From the NCBI RefSeq assembly GCF_003626575.1, contig NZ_RBDY01000038.1, positions 1 to 62,136 on the forward strand: 62,136 nt of DNA. Reading direction: 5' to 3'. The notes beneath the pieces were generated by a model. That model ran no database searches. It worked only from the letters and a program-made list of their open reading frames with translations, and was not told where the DNA came from. Position numbers and translations under genes: made by a program. This DNA is from Streptomyces radicis (GTDB lineage: Bacteria > Actinomycetota > Actinomycetes > Streptomycetales > Streptomycetaceae). Of this stretch, positions 1 to 9,410 are shown in pieces (the stretch's first letter is position 1; every line of letters begins with the position of its first letter).

Positions 1-250
1 CGGGCAGTGGAACCCGGCGCCCACCCGACGCGACAACCGGGTCACCAGCCTGCCCGCCATCAGCTCCGGAAAGCACGAGGTCCACCGACTCCGTCGGCGG
101 ACCCTCGCGAAAGATCAAGGCTAGCGAGGGAGTAGCGAACATAAAGTGCGTGGGCAAACGAACCTCGGCGTCCGGCGGGAATTTCGATTCCAACTCATCA
201 TCTCGTTGGCCTGCAGCCTCATCTGCTGGAGAAACCTGCAGAAGAGCCAG
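1..250 (-). CDS. Open frame running off the left edge, partial
   Basis: On the minus strand one frame stays open from a TGA at 251-253 to the window edge (83 codons). The residues look like a folded protein, for example LPTHFMFATPSLALIF followed by a Gly/Ala-rich stretch. There is no ATG or GTG near its beginning; only a CTG at 250 or a TTG at 193 could start it. It may be a weak-start gene, or the tail of a frameshifted one. I recognise no family. It runs in the same direction as the defence genes to its right. Confidence 0.3.
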   Translation of the reverse strand, partial: MALLQVSPADEAAGQRDDELESKFPPDAEVRLPTHFMFATPSLALIFREGPPTESVDLVLSGADGGQAGDPVVASGGRRVPLP

Positions 251-436
251 TCACGATCCTGTTACGAGCTCTCAGTAACACAATGAGTCGAGTTATTGGT
301 GGGCTATGAGGAGGCCAATTTTCGGAAGGAATCATGGACGTCTGCGCGTCTCTCCTAACGGACGCGGAGGCGTTTGAAGCCACGGAGTCAGATGAAGGAG
401 TTTCCATTCTCGGGACGCCGGCCAGATTTGACGCCG

Positions 437-1288
437 TCAGTTCATCGGCGTTGCGAGTAGCTTCCGATATCCGCCGCTACAGAATTCTGCATTTCTGGAT
501 AGGGCGCGATAAAGTGCCGCCTTCCAGTGATTTATACCCTTCCTCTCCGCCCCCCGGGCCAAGGCGCCAAGAGTCGACCAGAGTCCTGAATCACCAAAGG
601 AGTCATATGTTTCATCGTATAGATCAATTTGATCCGTCAGCTCGGCCACGGCCTCCATCTGATAGAAATCGAAAAGGCCAAGTATCTTGAATTGCTTTTT
701 GACCCTCTCGAAGGTGAAGTTGTCAATCTCATCGGAGGGATGCAAAGAATATCTGATTGAGACGACGTTGTCGACATTCACTTCCGCGAATAATATTTCG
801 ATGTCCGGAAATTCGTCGAAGTATGCATGAAACATGAGCAGCCCGTCTACCGTGTCGCACTCATCTCCTTTTAGTCGATTGCATCTTTCGCAAACGGGGA
901 TAAGGTTGTCGGCTAGGATTGAATATTCCGGGAAGTGATTCTTTGGAAGGAAGTGGTCGAGGGCGCAGACCTGGGCTCTTTCGCATAGCGGGCACCGAGA
1001 GTTGCGGGACAGGGCTGTCCGGAAGATCGAGTTTCTGAGATCTTCCAGGGGGCGACCCCTGTCCAGAAGCGCATAATTTCCCAGAAGGATTTTAGTGAGA
1101 ACATCCGAACCGTGGGCAAGCGACGTAAACCGGCGAATATCTCGTAGCACGTCCTCGTAGTTGCCATAGGCGTCGATGATTCCCGTGCGCACTCCCATGA
1201 GGACACGTCGAGAGGACGGTCGTCTCCGGCTCACAGCGAGATCAAGATCGGCCAAGCGGTCTCTGTCCGGGCGGGGGAGCCGAATCAT
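437..1288 (-). CDS. ptuB: HNH endonuclease, Septu PtuB-like
   Basis: Probable nuclease subunit of a two-gene Septu-type antiphage system. The 283-residue protein has a zinc-HNH core at about 99-141: Cys99 and Cys102, Asp111-His112 in DHFLPK, Asn128 in DNLIPVC, then Cys133-x2-Cys136 and Lys140. The ATG overlaps the stop of the ATPase gene by four bases (ATGA), so the two are translationally coupled, as in PtuA-PtuB. The C-terminal half is acidic and has no motif I recognise. Base composition is far more AT-rich than the core genes to the right, which suggests transfer. PtuB is inferred from the pairing; other ATPase-HNH defence pairs remain possible. Confidence 0.75.
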   Translation of the reverse strand: MIRLPRPDRDRLADLDLAVSRRRPSSRRVLMGVRTGIIDAYGNYEDVLRDIRRFTSLAHGSDVLTKILLGNYALLDRGRPLEDLRNSIFRTALSRNSRCPLCERAQVCALDHFLPKNHFPEYSILADNLIPVCERCNRLKGDECDTVDGLLMFHAYFDEFPDIEILFAEVNVDNVVSIRYSLHPSDEIDNFTFERVKKQFKILGLFDFYQMEAVAELTDQIDLYDETYDSFGDSGLWSTLGALARGAERKGINHWKAALYRALSRNAEFCSGGYRKLLATPMN

Positions 1289-2832
1289 CTACCCGGCCGA
1301 TCGCGACTGATGCTCGCCAGGTAAGAAATGGACTGTGCGCTCATCTCGCCGTCGAACAGTTCCATGATCTCATCCAGGTGCAAACTCTCCTGCATGGATC
1401 GGAGGGTTGAGTGATAGTCGGTCGCGCTGCTGTCCAAGTTGAATACGTGGCGTGTGAGCAGTCCTACATTTTCTGCGAAAGTCTCGATCTCCGGAGTGGC
1501 GACGAGTGTGAGACCTCCGAATCGCTGCAGGACCCTGACGTAACGTCTGGGGACTTCCTGGAGGAGGACCGGGGAGTGCGTTGCCATCACGGCGTAGGAG
1601 TTGAACTGATCCAGGGATATGTTGATGCTCTTGAGCAGGGCAGCCAAGAGTGGAGGGTGCAGGTGGGATTCGGGTTCGTCGATGAGAACCAGTGATCCAG
1701 GCTCCAGGTGGGCCACAAGCTGCACAACAATGTTGAGCACGAGTTTGTGTCCGGTGCTGAGGCCAGAAAAGGAATCCCGCCACGAATCGCTGTCGAAGGC
1801 GAAGGTGTCGGACAACTCGACCCGTTTAAACGAGGGTTCTCGGCTCAGCGGAGAAAGGACTGCTGCCAGTCTCAGTTTACGCTCGGGCGTACTAGCCCTA
1901 ACGAGGGCGGACATGATGTCAGCTTGGATTTCCTCGGCACCTTTCAGTGCCCCGGTGCGCGGTGCGTCGGGACCAAGACTGCGATCGTATCTCCGAAGGC
2001 CGCAATAGGTATATCCGGAGACCTCGCCGCTGGATTCCAGCCGATCCTCTTCTTGTCGGTTCTTCCCCGGCAGGTCGAACGTGTCGAAAGCGCTGTATGA
2101 AATGGCTATGACCGAGGAGAATCGTGGCGCACCGGCTCCTTCGGGGAATTCTCCGTACCGCCGGATGAAGCCCTCGTCAGCTCGGTCGGTGAGGTCTGCA
2201 TGCGCGGTGTTGGCTAGGTTGGCGAGGAGCTGCGTTTTTCCGCATCCGTTGTAACCCACGACGACGTTGATGCGGCCTGGCAGGGGGTGGCGGTCTGCGA
2301 AACCAAAGTGAATGGAGAAGGGATCCCCTCCGACACTCGTTCTGAACGTGAACGCGAGCGCACTGTCCCGTGGGGCTATCGATCCTCCGAACAGGGCTGT
2401 GGCATCTCTCAGTGCGAGTTCGGCGTTCCCGTAGCGCAGGAGTGAGGCGGCCATCGCCGGCTCGTTGGCGAACGATTCCCTGAGTGAGGGATCGATAGCG
2501 ATATCGCGGAGCCCGAACAGAATTCTGTCGCGCAATTCATCTGGAAGTCCGTGCAGCGCTTCATAGTAGGAAAATGCTTGCCCGAGTGAGCAGTAGCTGT
2601 CATCGAGCTGGACGAAACTTTCGGGGATCTCGGTGGGGCCGCCGCGCTGCCCTCTTTTTATGATCTTGACGGATCCCAAGTCGATGGACGCCTCTGTTTG
2701 GGAAGGATACAGATAAGCGTCGAACATGGTTTCGAATCCGAAATCATCCCAGTAGTCGCGCCGGAGGACGAGTGCCGGAAGACTGGACGGCACGGTGAAG
2801 CCCGCGCTGCGAGGCACTACAAGAAAATGCAT
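1285..2832 (-). CDS. ptuA: OLD-like AAA/ABC ATPase, Septu PtuA-like
   Basis: ATPase partner of the HNH nuclease; in Septu, PtuA assembles with PtuB and controls the nuclease. The 515-residue protein has an SMC/ABC-type split ATPase: Walker A GYNGCGKT at 193-200, signature LSTGHK at 359-363, Walker B LVLIDEP at 381-387 followed by ESHLHPP, and the switch histidine in ATHSP near 419. Residues 1-150 are unrelated to the ATPase fold and may be specific to the system. The ATG at 2832 has a GGAG about 8 bases upstream. A 126-base gap separates it from the druE stop, so it may have its own promoter or be the tail of the druantia operon. Confidence 0.78.
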   Translation of the reverse strand: MHFLVVPRSAGFTVPSSLPALVLRRDYWDDFGFETMFDAYLYPSQTEASIDLGSVKIIKRGQRGGPTEIPESFVQLDDSYCSLGQAFSYYEALHGLPDELRDRILFGLRDIAIDPSLRESFANEPAMAASLLRYGNAELALRDATALFGGSIAPRDSALAFTFRTSVGGDPFSIHFGFADRHPLPGRINVVVGYNGCGKTQLLANLANTAHADLTDRADEGFIRRYGEFPEGAGAPRFSSVIAISYSAFDTFDLPGKNRQEEDRLESSGEVSGYTYCGLRRYDRSLGPDAPRTGALKGAEEIQADIMSALVRASTPERKLRLAAVLSPLSREPSFKRVELSDTFAFDSDSWRDSFSGLSTGHKLVLNIVVQLVAHLEPGSLVLIDEPESHLHPPLLAALLKSINISLDQFNSYAVMATHSPVLLQEVPRRYVRVLQRFGGLTLVATPEIETFAENVGLLTRHVFNLDSSATDYHSTLRSMQESLHLDEIMELFDGEMSAQSISYLASISRDRPGR

Positions 2833-2958
2833 CAGTATACTCCAGACGTATGTCCACCAGAACCGATAGGAGCGAACTGCTAGGTGTGCGAGCCCGGGAG
2901 AGTCGGTGGTATTTGGCAGGACCCAGGAAAAAGGGGGCCCTGCCAGCTACTCGACCGT

Positions 2959-5900
2959 TCAGTCGAATAGGCTCTGTAGTCTCGACTCGATCCAGCCGGG
3001 CCGCCGAAGCAGCTCGAACGTATCGACCGCGACGACCGCGCGCTGTGGCGGTTCGCTGTCCAGGACCGGGTTCTCGAACGACTCGAACACCTCGAAGCCT
3101 TCTGCCTCCAGTGAGGCCAGTGCTCGGGCCACACGCTTCGAGCGGGCGGGACCGGTCCAGGACTCAAGAGGATGAGTGATGAGGACAGCGAGATCATCAT
3201 GCTGGATGTCTTTCAGGACTGGCAGGCCGTGGGAGGAATCGGCCTTCCAGTGCGAGAAGCTTCTGGCGAACTGCTCGACGCGCTCGAACGCATAGACCTC
3301 CTCAGCGGCGAAGTCCGGGGTCCCCCCATCGAGCAGTTCGACCATCTGCGTGGCCAGGCGCCAATCCAGCAGCGGGTGGTAGGCGCTATTGCTGTAGTCC
3401 CGCAGGCAGTCGTAGCAGGACGAGTCGCACGGCGCGGCTACCAAGCTGCCGGAGCGGTGGCGGGTGAGATCGGCAGCGACCTCATGCGCGGCGAGCAGGA
3501 ATTCGGCAGGGCGCTTCCCCAGCCAGGTCGAATATCCGGCACCGTTCTCCAAAGTGTCCGAGAGGAAGACCTTTGCCTGGACACTTCCTTCCTCTTCTCC
3601 CCGGACGGGGTACAGACCCGCCGAGAGTTCTCTTCCGTCGATGTCCAGCAGCCTGACGGCAGCGAGTTTGAAAACGGTGCCGAGTGAAAGCCAGGCAGCC
3701 CTTGCGGCCATGCGTCTCGGGTCAAGAGCCAGATCGGTGGGTTGCTCGCGGAGGCCGACCAAGAGAACGTCGGTCATTTTCACCGAGGCCAGTGCCAGCT
3801 TCTCCTCGTTGCTGACCGAAGGCTGGGTGGGCAGACCTAGATCTCTCGCGCGGTCGGCATCGGCCAGGAGTTTCGTGTCCAGCAGACCGTCGTGTCCCTT
3901 GACTTTGCCGAACTGGTATCCCTCGCCAGTTCCTGCGTTGACCACCACAATGCGTCCCTCGCCACTCCTGAATTCAGCGGCCTGCGTGCAGCGTGGGACG
4001 AGCGCTGATGTCGTGTCGAGGGTGAGGCGCGCGGAGAACGCGCGTGGTGTGAACTCAAAGGTTCCGTCGTAATCCTGAGCCGTGTAGCTGGTACGAAATC
4101 CGAGAGGCTGACACGACGGGAGCTGCCGGTAGTCGCCGGTTTCTCCTGTGGTGGCCTCACACACAGGACACGAATGCTCGGATTCACGGAGATTGACGGA
4201 GAGGCACTTGGCGCAGATTCCCACCGTGAGACGATCACTGTCCGGAGCCTTGCCGGGCAGCCACTGCCCGCCCGCAGGCTCGTAGGTCACGAGGCCGACT
4301 GCTGTGTGCAATGCCTTGTCCTTGACCACTTCACCGCCGGGCGCCCACTCCGAGATGGCGATGTCGATGTCCCGGTCGATGACGTCGGTGAGTTCCGGTC
4401 CGTGCGGCCTCTGATGATGCAGGTTGCGGACCCGGGTGGGGAATCCAAACATGGGGAGCACTCCGCGCTCCGCGAGCGATTGGCTGAGTGGACCCGCGTC
4501 CGGCGCGTTCGTCGCCACTTCCTCGATCTCGGAGTAGAGGCGGGAAGTGGCCCAGGAGACCAGGTCATCCACCGAAGGCGCGCCAGGAGACGCCCCTTGT
4601 AGGAGAACCTGGCCCGCGTGTCTCTTAGCGATGTCGTTCCCGGCCAGCCAGGCGCGGACGTCATCCCGTACCAGTGGCCATCCGCTGACGGTCCCGAAGG
4701 GCCCGTGGACATTGCGTCCCGAATCCCAGCCGGACGTTCCCTCGACGGACCGGAAGGCGAGAGTCAGCAGGCTAGCGGCATAGCAGCGGCGCAGGATCTC
4801 CAGGCGATCGAGATCCACGTATGGGCTCGGCGAGGGGTCGCCGGTGATGCGATAGGGGTGCTGGAAGTAGTGGTCGTCATGGGTCCTGGTGCCACGGCAG
4901 AGCGTCAGGGCGATGGAGAGGTGATCGAGTCGGCGGCCAGCCCGGCCCACACGCTGCTGGTAGTTGAAGCGCTGTGGTGGCATGTTCGCCATTACCACCG
5001 CGCGGAGTGCGCCGATGTCGACGCCGGCTTCCATCGTGGTGGTGACGCTGAGTAGGTCGATCTCATCGACCAACTCGATCTCCTTCCCGCTCAGAAAGAC
5101 CGATTGGAAGAGAGCTTGCCGGGCTTGCGCGTCATCGTTGTCGGTCTGGCCCGTCAGCTCTTCGCAGTGGAGCCTGAAGGGGATCCCGGCCTCGCGGGCC
5201 AGGAAAGTGTAGTAGTCGTCCAGGGTGACGGAATCCGGGTCGAGGGGTTGGGCAACGAGAAGTGAGCTGAGGCAGAAGGCACAGACGCCCGCGGAGCCGT
5301 GCAGGTGCCTTCTGGTGCAGCGTTCACAGCGCCATTCTGTCCCGCCGGCCAGGACGATCCTGATCTTCTGCCCTTCGATCCGGGGCTCCGCGTCGCTCAG
5401 ACCGAGTGCATTCTTCACCTCCTGGACCAGCGCGTCGGGGAATACCTCGTGACGTTGTGCGACGGCGTTGATGTATTTCCTCGCTGCCGTGTGCAGATTC
5501 GCCGGCGGCTCAGGCCGCTGCTCCTGGAACTGGCGGCGCACACCCAGCAGCCTCAGCGTGGACAGGCACGCCTGGCGGAAGACCTCGTCATCGAGCAGCC
5601 GGCTCTTGAAGGCGACGTCCTGAGCGGCATGGCCAATGCCGAGCGACTCCAAGTCGCGGCCGCCTCCCGCAAAGACCGCCTGCTGGACCTGTGCCTGCAC
5701 TGTCCGGTGGATTTCGGAACTCAGGACGCGCAGATCGTTGGTGAGGGAAGCATCGGGCCGTTGGACGGGGCCGCCACTGGTCCAATCGTAGAGATTGGTC
5801 CAGCTCCGTGACTCGGTGCTTGCGCTCAGCGAAAACGAGGGTCCACCCGGATGCACGCCGTATGTGACTGCTTGCGTGCTGACTCCGTTGCCGAGTTCGA

Positions 5901-8406
5901 CAAGCGTCGGGCCCTTCTGCTGGGCTCGGTAGTCCGCCAGTACGCGTTCGTGCTCGGGGGTGAGGTTGTCATGAGCGATGGCGACCACTGCTGCGACCAG
6001 TTCGGGTGAACCAGTCGCAGCGAGCTGGGCTAGCGCGGCTTGGCCTGCCTGGTTCCCCTTGAAGGACTCTGCCGCTAGGGCCACGAGATCCTGCGGATGG
6101 TCGAGGGCGGCGATCACGAGCTGCCTGACCAAGTCCTGATAGTGCGATCGCTCCAAGCCGGCGGAGATGCGGGCGGCGTCCTGTCGGCTGTCCGAGAAGA
6201 CGACGATCTTCGTCTGCAGCTGTCTCTTGAGGGCATCGGTCAGGACCTGGTTGGACTTCTCAAAACCTGTACCCATGGTGCGGATGGGGGACCGGGACCG
6301 TGACGGGTCCTCGAACTGGCGGACGTTCTTGAAGATCTCCTTGTCTTCCCCGCAGCAGGGACAGACTGTAGGAAAGGCGCGGACCTTCCCGAGGTGGCCC
6401 TGCGGTTGGCTCTGTGCCACAAGCAGGTATCCGTTGTTCTCCTTGTCCGGGTAGCTTCCAACCTTGCCACTCACGGGATCCAGCACGGCCGGAACAAAGG
6501 TGAACGTGTATTCCGGCCGATTCTTTGCCCCCGGTCGGCCACCCTTATGTTTGTGCGGCGATACGTCGAGATCGGAGCGTTCTCCCGCAGTGGGCAGGAA
6601 TATGCTGTACACATCGGCGGTGCGATCGAAGCGCGCTTTGTCCGGGAGGGATTCGAGATCGGTTGCGGTGGAGACCAGGTAGCGCCTGGTAGGATCGTGG
6701 CCGATGATCGGAGAATTGAATCCGCCGAGGAACACCTCTCCGCACGTGTCGCAGTACAGCAATTCCAGGACGCGAGCGCCGCATTCACAGGCATACCTGG
6801 GCCTGCTGTAGAGCTTTCCGACCAGGCGTTCCGCCGGCGACTCTGCGGTGCATGGTTGGACCTCCGAGCAGTTGCGATCCGCGCACGCCCACATGCCGGT
6901 GACGTTCCGGAAGAACAGGTGGAGCCGGAATCGCGAGCCGGCATCCGCCTCCCCGTCGAGGCACGAGATGAGTGCGTCGGTAGCGGCCAGCGCCTTGTCA
7001 GGTGCGAGGCCAGGAAAGAGCTTGGCGGACACGTCGGTCAGCGGCTTCGCTCGAGGGGAGTGGTCCTCGTCGCTCGCTCTGAACGCGGCCTGGAGCGCCG
7101 CATGCCGGTCAGGGAGTGGCGGCAGGGCACCTGTTCCTTGGCCGACGGTGTCTGCCCAGGGCATGAGATCGGTCCTGCCCTTAGTCCAGACGCGTTCACC
7201 GACCAGCACGGAGAAGCGGTCGGCTGACCGTCCGAAGAAGTCACTCAGAAACTTCCGGTCCACCGGGTTTTCCGGATTCATGGAGGCGGAGGTGGCGATC
7301 ACGGACAGTTGGTCGGAATCGGTGGACAACCCGAGCCGGTCGATAAGCTTGCGTAGGAGGTAGGCGACCTCAGTGCCCTGAGTGCCCCTGTACATGTGGA
7401 GTTCGTCCACGACCAGGCTGAAGACGTGGTCCTTGGAACTCTTCAGCCAGTCACGGGTCCGATCGAAGATGGGATCCTCGTCTCGGCGCGTGAGCATGAT
7501 GTTGAGCATGCTGTAGTTGGTGATGAGGATGTCCGGCGGAGCGACCTGCATGTCCCAGCGAGAACGCATCTCGGCTCCGAAGGGGCGCTGGAGGAAGTAG
7601 CGGGCGTCCTCGTCCTCCACAAGGCCGTCCGCGATGCGCTGCTCCAGCTGGCGGCTTCGGTCCTCCATCGAGGACAGAGTCCTGCGCAATTCCTTCATTT
7701 TGGAGGAGTTCGGCTTGGAAGCTAGCTCCAGCGGGCCGGCAACCGGGGTACGGCCGATGTAGCGTCCGAAGTGGAAGCGGTTGCCGTCACGGTGCCTGTC
7801 GAACCAGTCGCGTACGTTCGGCGCGTCCAGGCTGCGTCGCAACCTGATCAGCTGGTCCTCCACCAGCGCGTTCATTGGATAGAGGAACATGGCGCGCATG
7901 GCCGAGGGGCGACCGCTTCCGTGGCGCTGCGCCTGCCAGTGCTGTGACGTGCGCCACCAAGGCTGCTCGGCACCCTGGGGCCCTGCCGGTGCCCACTGAC
8001 GGGATTCATTGGTCAGTCTGGCTAGCACCGGGACGAGGAAGGCTTCGGTCTTTCCGGAACCGGTTCCGGACGTCACCACGATGTCCCGTCCGTGGTTGTT
8101 TGCCCTCAGCGCCTCCGCCTGGTGGGTGTAGAGCCTGGGGATTCCCCGGAGCAGACCGGCTCCTAGAAGTCCGGCGAACTCCGGAAGTCCTATTTCCGCC
8201 GTCAGCTCTTCCAGGGTCTGGGCTGACTGCACGTATTGAGGCAAAAGCTCCAGATACGGCTCCTGAAAGAGGACCCCGGGAGTGCGGAGTAGCTCTCTGA
8301 GTTCCTCGCCCACCGAAGAGTCGCGAAGGGAGTAGGCGGTGTCGTAGTACCGCTGGAAGTACTCGGCAAGTTGGCCGTGGACGGCCGACGGGGAGATGCC
8401 AGACAT
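2959..8406 (-). CDS. druE: Druantia DruE-type giant helicase with DUF1998
   Basis: Large superfamily 2 helicase (1815 residues), the hallmark protein of all Druantia antiphage types. Walker A TSGTGSGKT is at 112-120, the DExH box reads LVVDELHMYRG at about 340, motif III is ATSAS, and a second RecA lobe ends in QRVGRAGR. Cysteine clusters (CERC..CAFC and others) suggest zinc binding. Near the C-terminus, CDSSCYDCLRDYSNSAYHP is the cysteine motif of DUF1998 (MrfA-like) proteins. I chose the ATG at 8406 because an AGGA sits 7 bases upstream; a GTG at 8418 lacks one. It is the third gene of the F-G-E operon, 23 bases after druG. The role in Druantia is established; its exact biochemical action is not. 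Confidence 0.85.
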   Translation of the reverse strand: MSGISPSAVHGQLAEYFQRYYDTAYSLRDSSVGEELRELLRTPGVLFQEPYLELLPQYVQSAQTLEELTAEIGLPEFAGLLGAGLLRGIPRLYTHQAEALRANNHGRDIVVTSGTGSGKTEAFLVPVLARLTNESRQWAPAGPQGAEQPWWRTSQHWQAQRHGSGRPSAMRAMFLYPMNALVEDQLIRLRRSLDAPNVRDWFDRHRDGNRFHFGRYIGRTPVAGPLELASKPNSSKMKELRRTLSSMEDRSRQLEQRIADGLVEDEDARYFLQRPFGAEMRSRWDMQVAPPDILITNYSMLNIMLTRRDEDPIFDRTRDWLKSSKDHVFSLVVDELHMYRGTQGTEVAYLLRKLIDRLGLSTDSDQLSVIATSASMNPENPVDRKFLSDFFGRSADRFSVLVGERVWTKGRTDLMPWADTVGQGTGALPPLPDRHAALQAAFRASDEDHSPRAKPLTDVSAKLFPGLAPDKALAATDALISCLDGEADAGSRFRLHLFFRNVTGMWACADRNCSEVQPCTAESPAERLVGKLYSRPRYACECGARVLELLYCDTCGEVFLGGFNSPIIGHDPTRRYLVSTATDLESLPDKARFDRTADVYSIFLPTAGERSDLDVSPHKHKGGRPGAKNRPEYTFTFVPAVLDPVSGKVGSYPDKENNGYLLVAQSQPQGHLGKVRAFPTVCPCCGEDKEIFKNVRQFEDPSRSRSPIRTMGTGFEKSNQVLTDALKRQLQTKIVVFSDSRQDAARISAGLERSHYQDLVRQLVIAALDHPQDLVALAAESFKGNQAGQAALAQLAATGSPELVAAVVAIAHDNLTPEHERVLADYRAQQKGPTLVELGNGVSTQAVTYGVHPGGPSFSLSASTESRSWTNLYDWTSGGPVQRPDASLTNDLRVLSSEIHRTVQAQVQQAVFAGGGRDLESLGIGHAAQDVAFKSRLLDDEVFRQACLSTLRLLGVRRQFQEQRPEPPANLHTAARKYINAVAQRHEVFPDALVQEVKNALGLSDAEPRIEGQKIRIVLAGGTEWRCERCTRRHLHGSAGVCAFCLSSLLVAQPLDPDSVTLDDYYTFLAREAGIPFRLHCEELTGQTDNDDAQARQALFQSVFLSGKEIELVDEIDLLSVTTTMEAGVDIGALRAVVMANMPPQRFNYQQRVGRAGRRLDHLSIALTLCRGTRTHDDHYFQHPYRITGDPSPSPYVDLDRLEILRRCYAASLLTLAFRSVEGTSGWDSGRNVHGPFGTVSGWPLVRDDVRAWLAGNDIAKRHAGQVLLQGASPGAPSVDDLVSWATSRLYSEIEEVATNAPDAGPLSQSLAERGVLPMFGFPTRVRNLHHQRPHGPELTDVIDRDIDIAISEWAPGGEVVKDKALHTAVGLVTYEPAGGQWLPGKAPDSDRLTVGICAKCLSVNLRESEHSCPVCEATTGETGDYRQLPSCQPLGFRTSYTAQDYDGTFEFTPRAFSARLTLDTTSALVPRCTQAAEFRSGEGRIVVVNAGTGEGYQFGKVKGHDGLLDTKLLADADRARDLGLPTQPSVSNEEKLALASVKMTDVLLVGLREQPTDLALDPRRMAARAAWLSLGTVFKLAAVRLLDIDGRELSAGLYPVRGEEEGSVQAKVFLSDTLENGAGYSTWLGKRPAEFLLAAHEVAADLTRHRSGSLVAAPCDSSCYDCLRDYSNSAYHPLLDWRLATQMVELLDGGTPDFAAEEVYAFERVEQFARSFSHWKADSSHGLPVLKDIQHDDLAVLITHPLESWTGPARSKRVARALASLEAEGFEVFESFENPVLDSEPPQRAVVAVDTFELLRRPGWIESRLQSLFD

Positions 8407-8429
8407 CAAGATCCTCACGGGGTCCGGAC

Positions 8430-9410
8430 TTAGGGGACGAACTGAAGTTCCTGGTATAGGGATTCGGTCAATTTTGTGGCGAATGCCTCGTCAATGTTCA
8501 CGTATCTGACGTAGCTCTTGTGCTCAGGGATTGACTGCCGGTCTGGCGCTGTCTGCGGGTCGAGTGCGGTTAGTTGCGGCAGCAGCCCGCTGCGCAGCAC
8601 GGCGGCGCGGGCGTGGAGATGCGGTAGCTGCATGCGTTTCGGGGCGTAAAGTTCCCGCCGCAGCGGGCTGTACCGCAGCACCCAGCGTTCTGCGCGCGCG
8701 AGTTCCGCGTATACCACCGTGCGTTTGTCGGCGATGAAGCCGCTCTTGCCGATCCAGTAGATATAGCGATGGGTGTTGTAGCGCTGATATCGGTAGGCGC
8801 CGTGGAGAGGTGGTTCGCCGTGGCCTTCGACATCTGTCCAGATGTCACTTCCCCCCTCGGACATCTTCTGAGGCTCGAGGCCGCCGGGCCCCCGCTGTAC
8901 GCCACGCTCGGTGAGCATTTCTTGGAAGCGGGGAAGACGCAGAACGAGTTGATCCGCGGCACGGTCCTCGAAGGCGATGCCGAGTACCTCGCAGAGAGCG
9001 CGGCATTCCTCAGGATCCGTTAGTGTCACCATCCGCACCGACGGGCCGTCGTCCTGCCGATGTGGCGGAAGTGACACCACGGACTGCGCGAGGGCGGCAA
9101 TGTCAGGGTCGGGGTCTTCATGCAGCCGTTCCAGCCGCTGTATGAGCCAGAGCGGCCTTTGCCCCACGAGGAGCGCGTGGCCTCCGGAATTGGGCAAGGT
9201 GGTGAGGACCGGTGGCGTCACACTCCAGATCCGGGCTTCCCAGTCCACTTCGACATGGCCGAGAACCTGCAGGTTGTACAGCGCGATGCGCCAGTCCAGC
9301 GTGGAACTCTCCTGCTTGCCCTTCCTCAGCCATGTGTACGTGTCGCGGAAGGCATCGAAGCTCCCGGCGCCACGTTCGGAGCACCACAGGAGCAGCTCGT
9401 CGTGCACCAT
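8430..9410 (-). CDS. druG: Druantia type II DruG candidate
   Basis: Protein of 326 residues with no motif I can name. It lies between DruF and DruE candidates, and a methyltransferase gene stands divergently at the head of the locus. That order (M, F, G, E) is what assigns it to Druantia type II. It starts with ATG immediately after the TGA of the preceding gene, so translation is probably coupled. The sequence mixes charged and aromatic residues (for example RYQRYNTHRYIYWIGKSGF near the middle) and has no membrane segment or signal peptide. The function within the system is unknown; the name rests on position rather than on a recognised domain. Confidence 0.6.
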   Translation of the reverse strand: MVHDELLLWCSERGAGSFDAFRDTYTWLRKGKQESSTLDWRIALYNLQVLGHVEVDWEARIWSVTPPVLTTLPNSGGHALLVGQRPLWLIQRLERLHEDPDPDIAALAQSVVSLPPHRQDDGPSVRMVTLTDPEECRALCEVLGIAFEDRAADQLVLRLPRFQEMLTERGVQRGPGGLEPQKMSEGGSDIWTDVEGHGEPPLHGAYRYQRYNTHRYIYWIGKSGFIADKRTVVYAELARAERWVLRYSPLRRELYAPKRMQLPHLHARAAVLRSGLLPQLTALDPQTAPDRQSIPEHKSYVRYVNIDEAFATKLTESLYQELQFVP

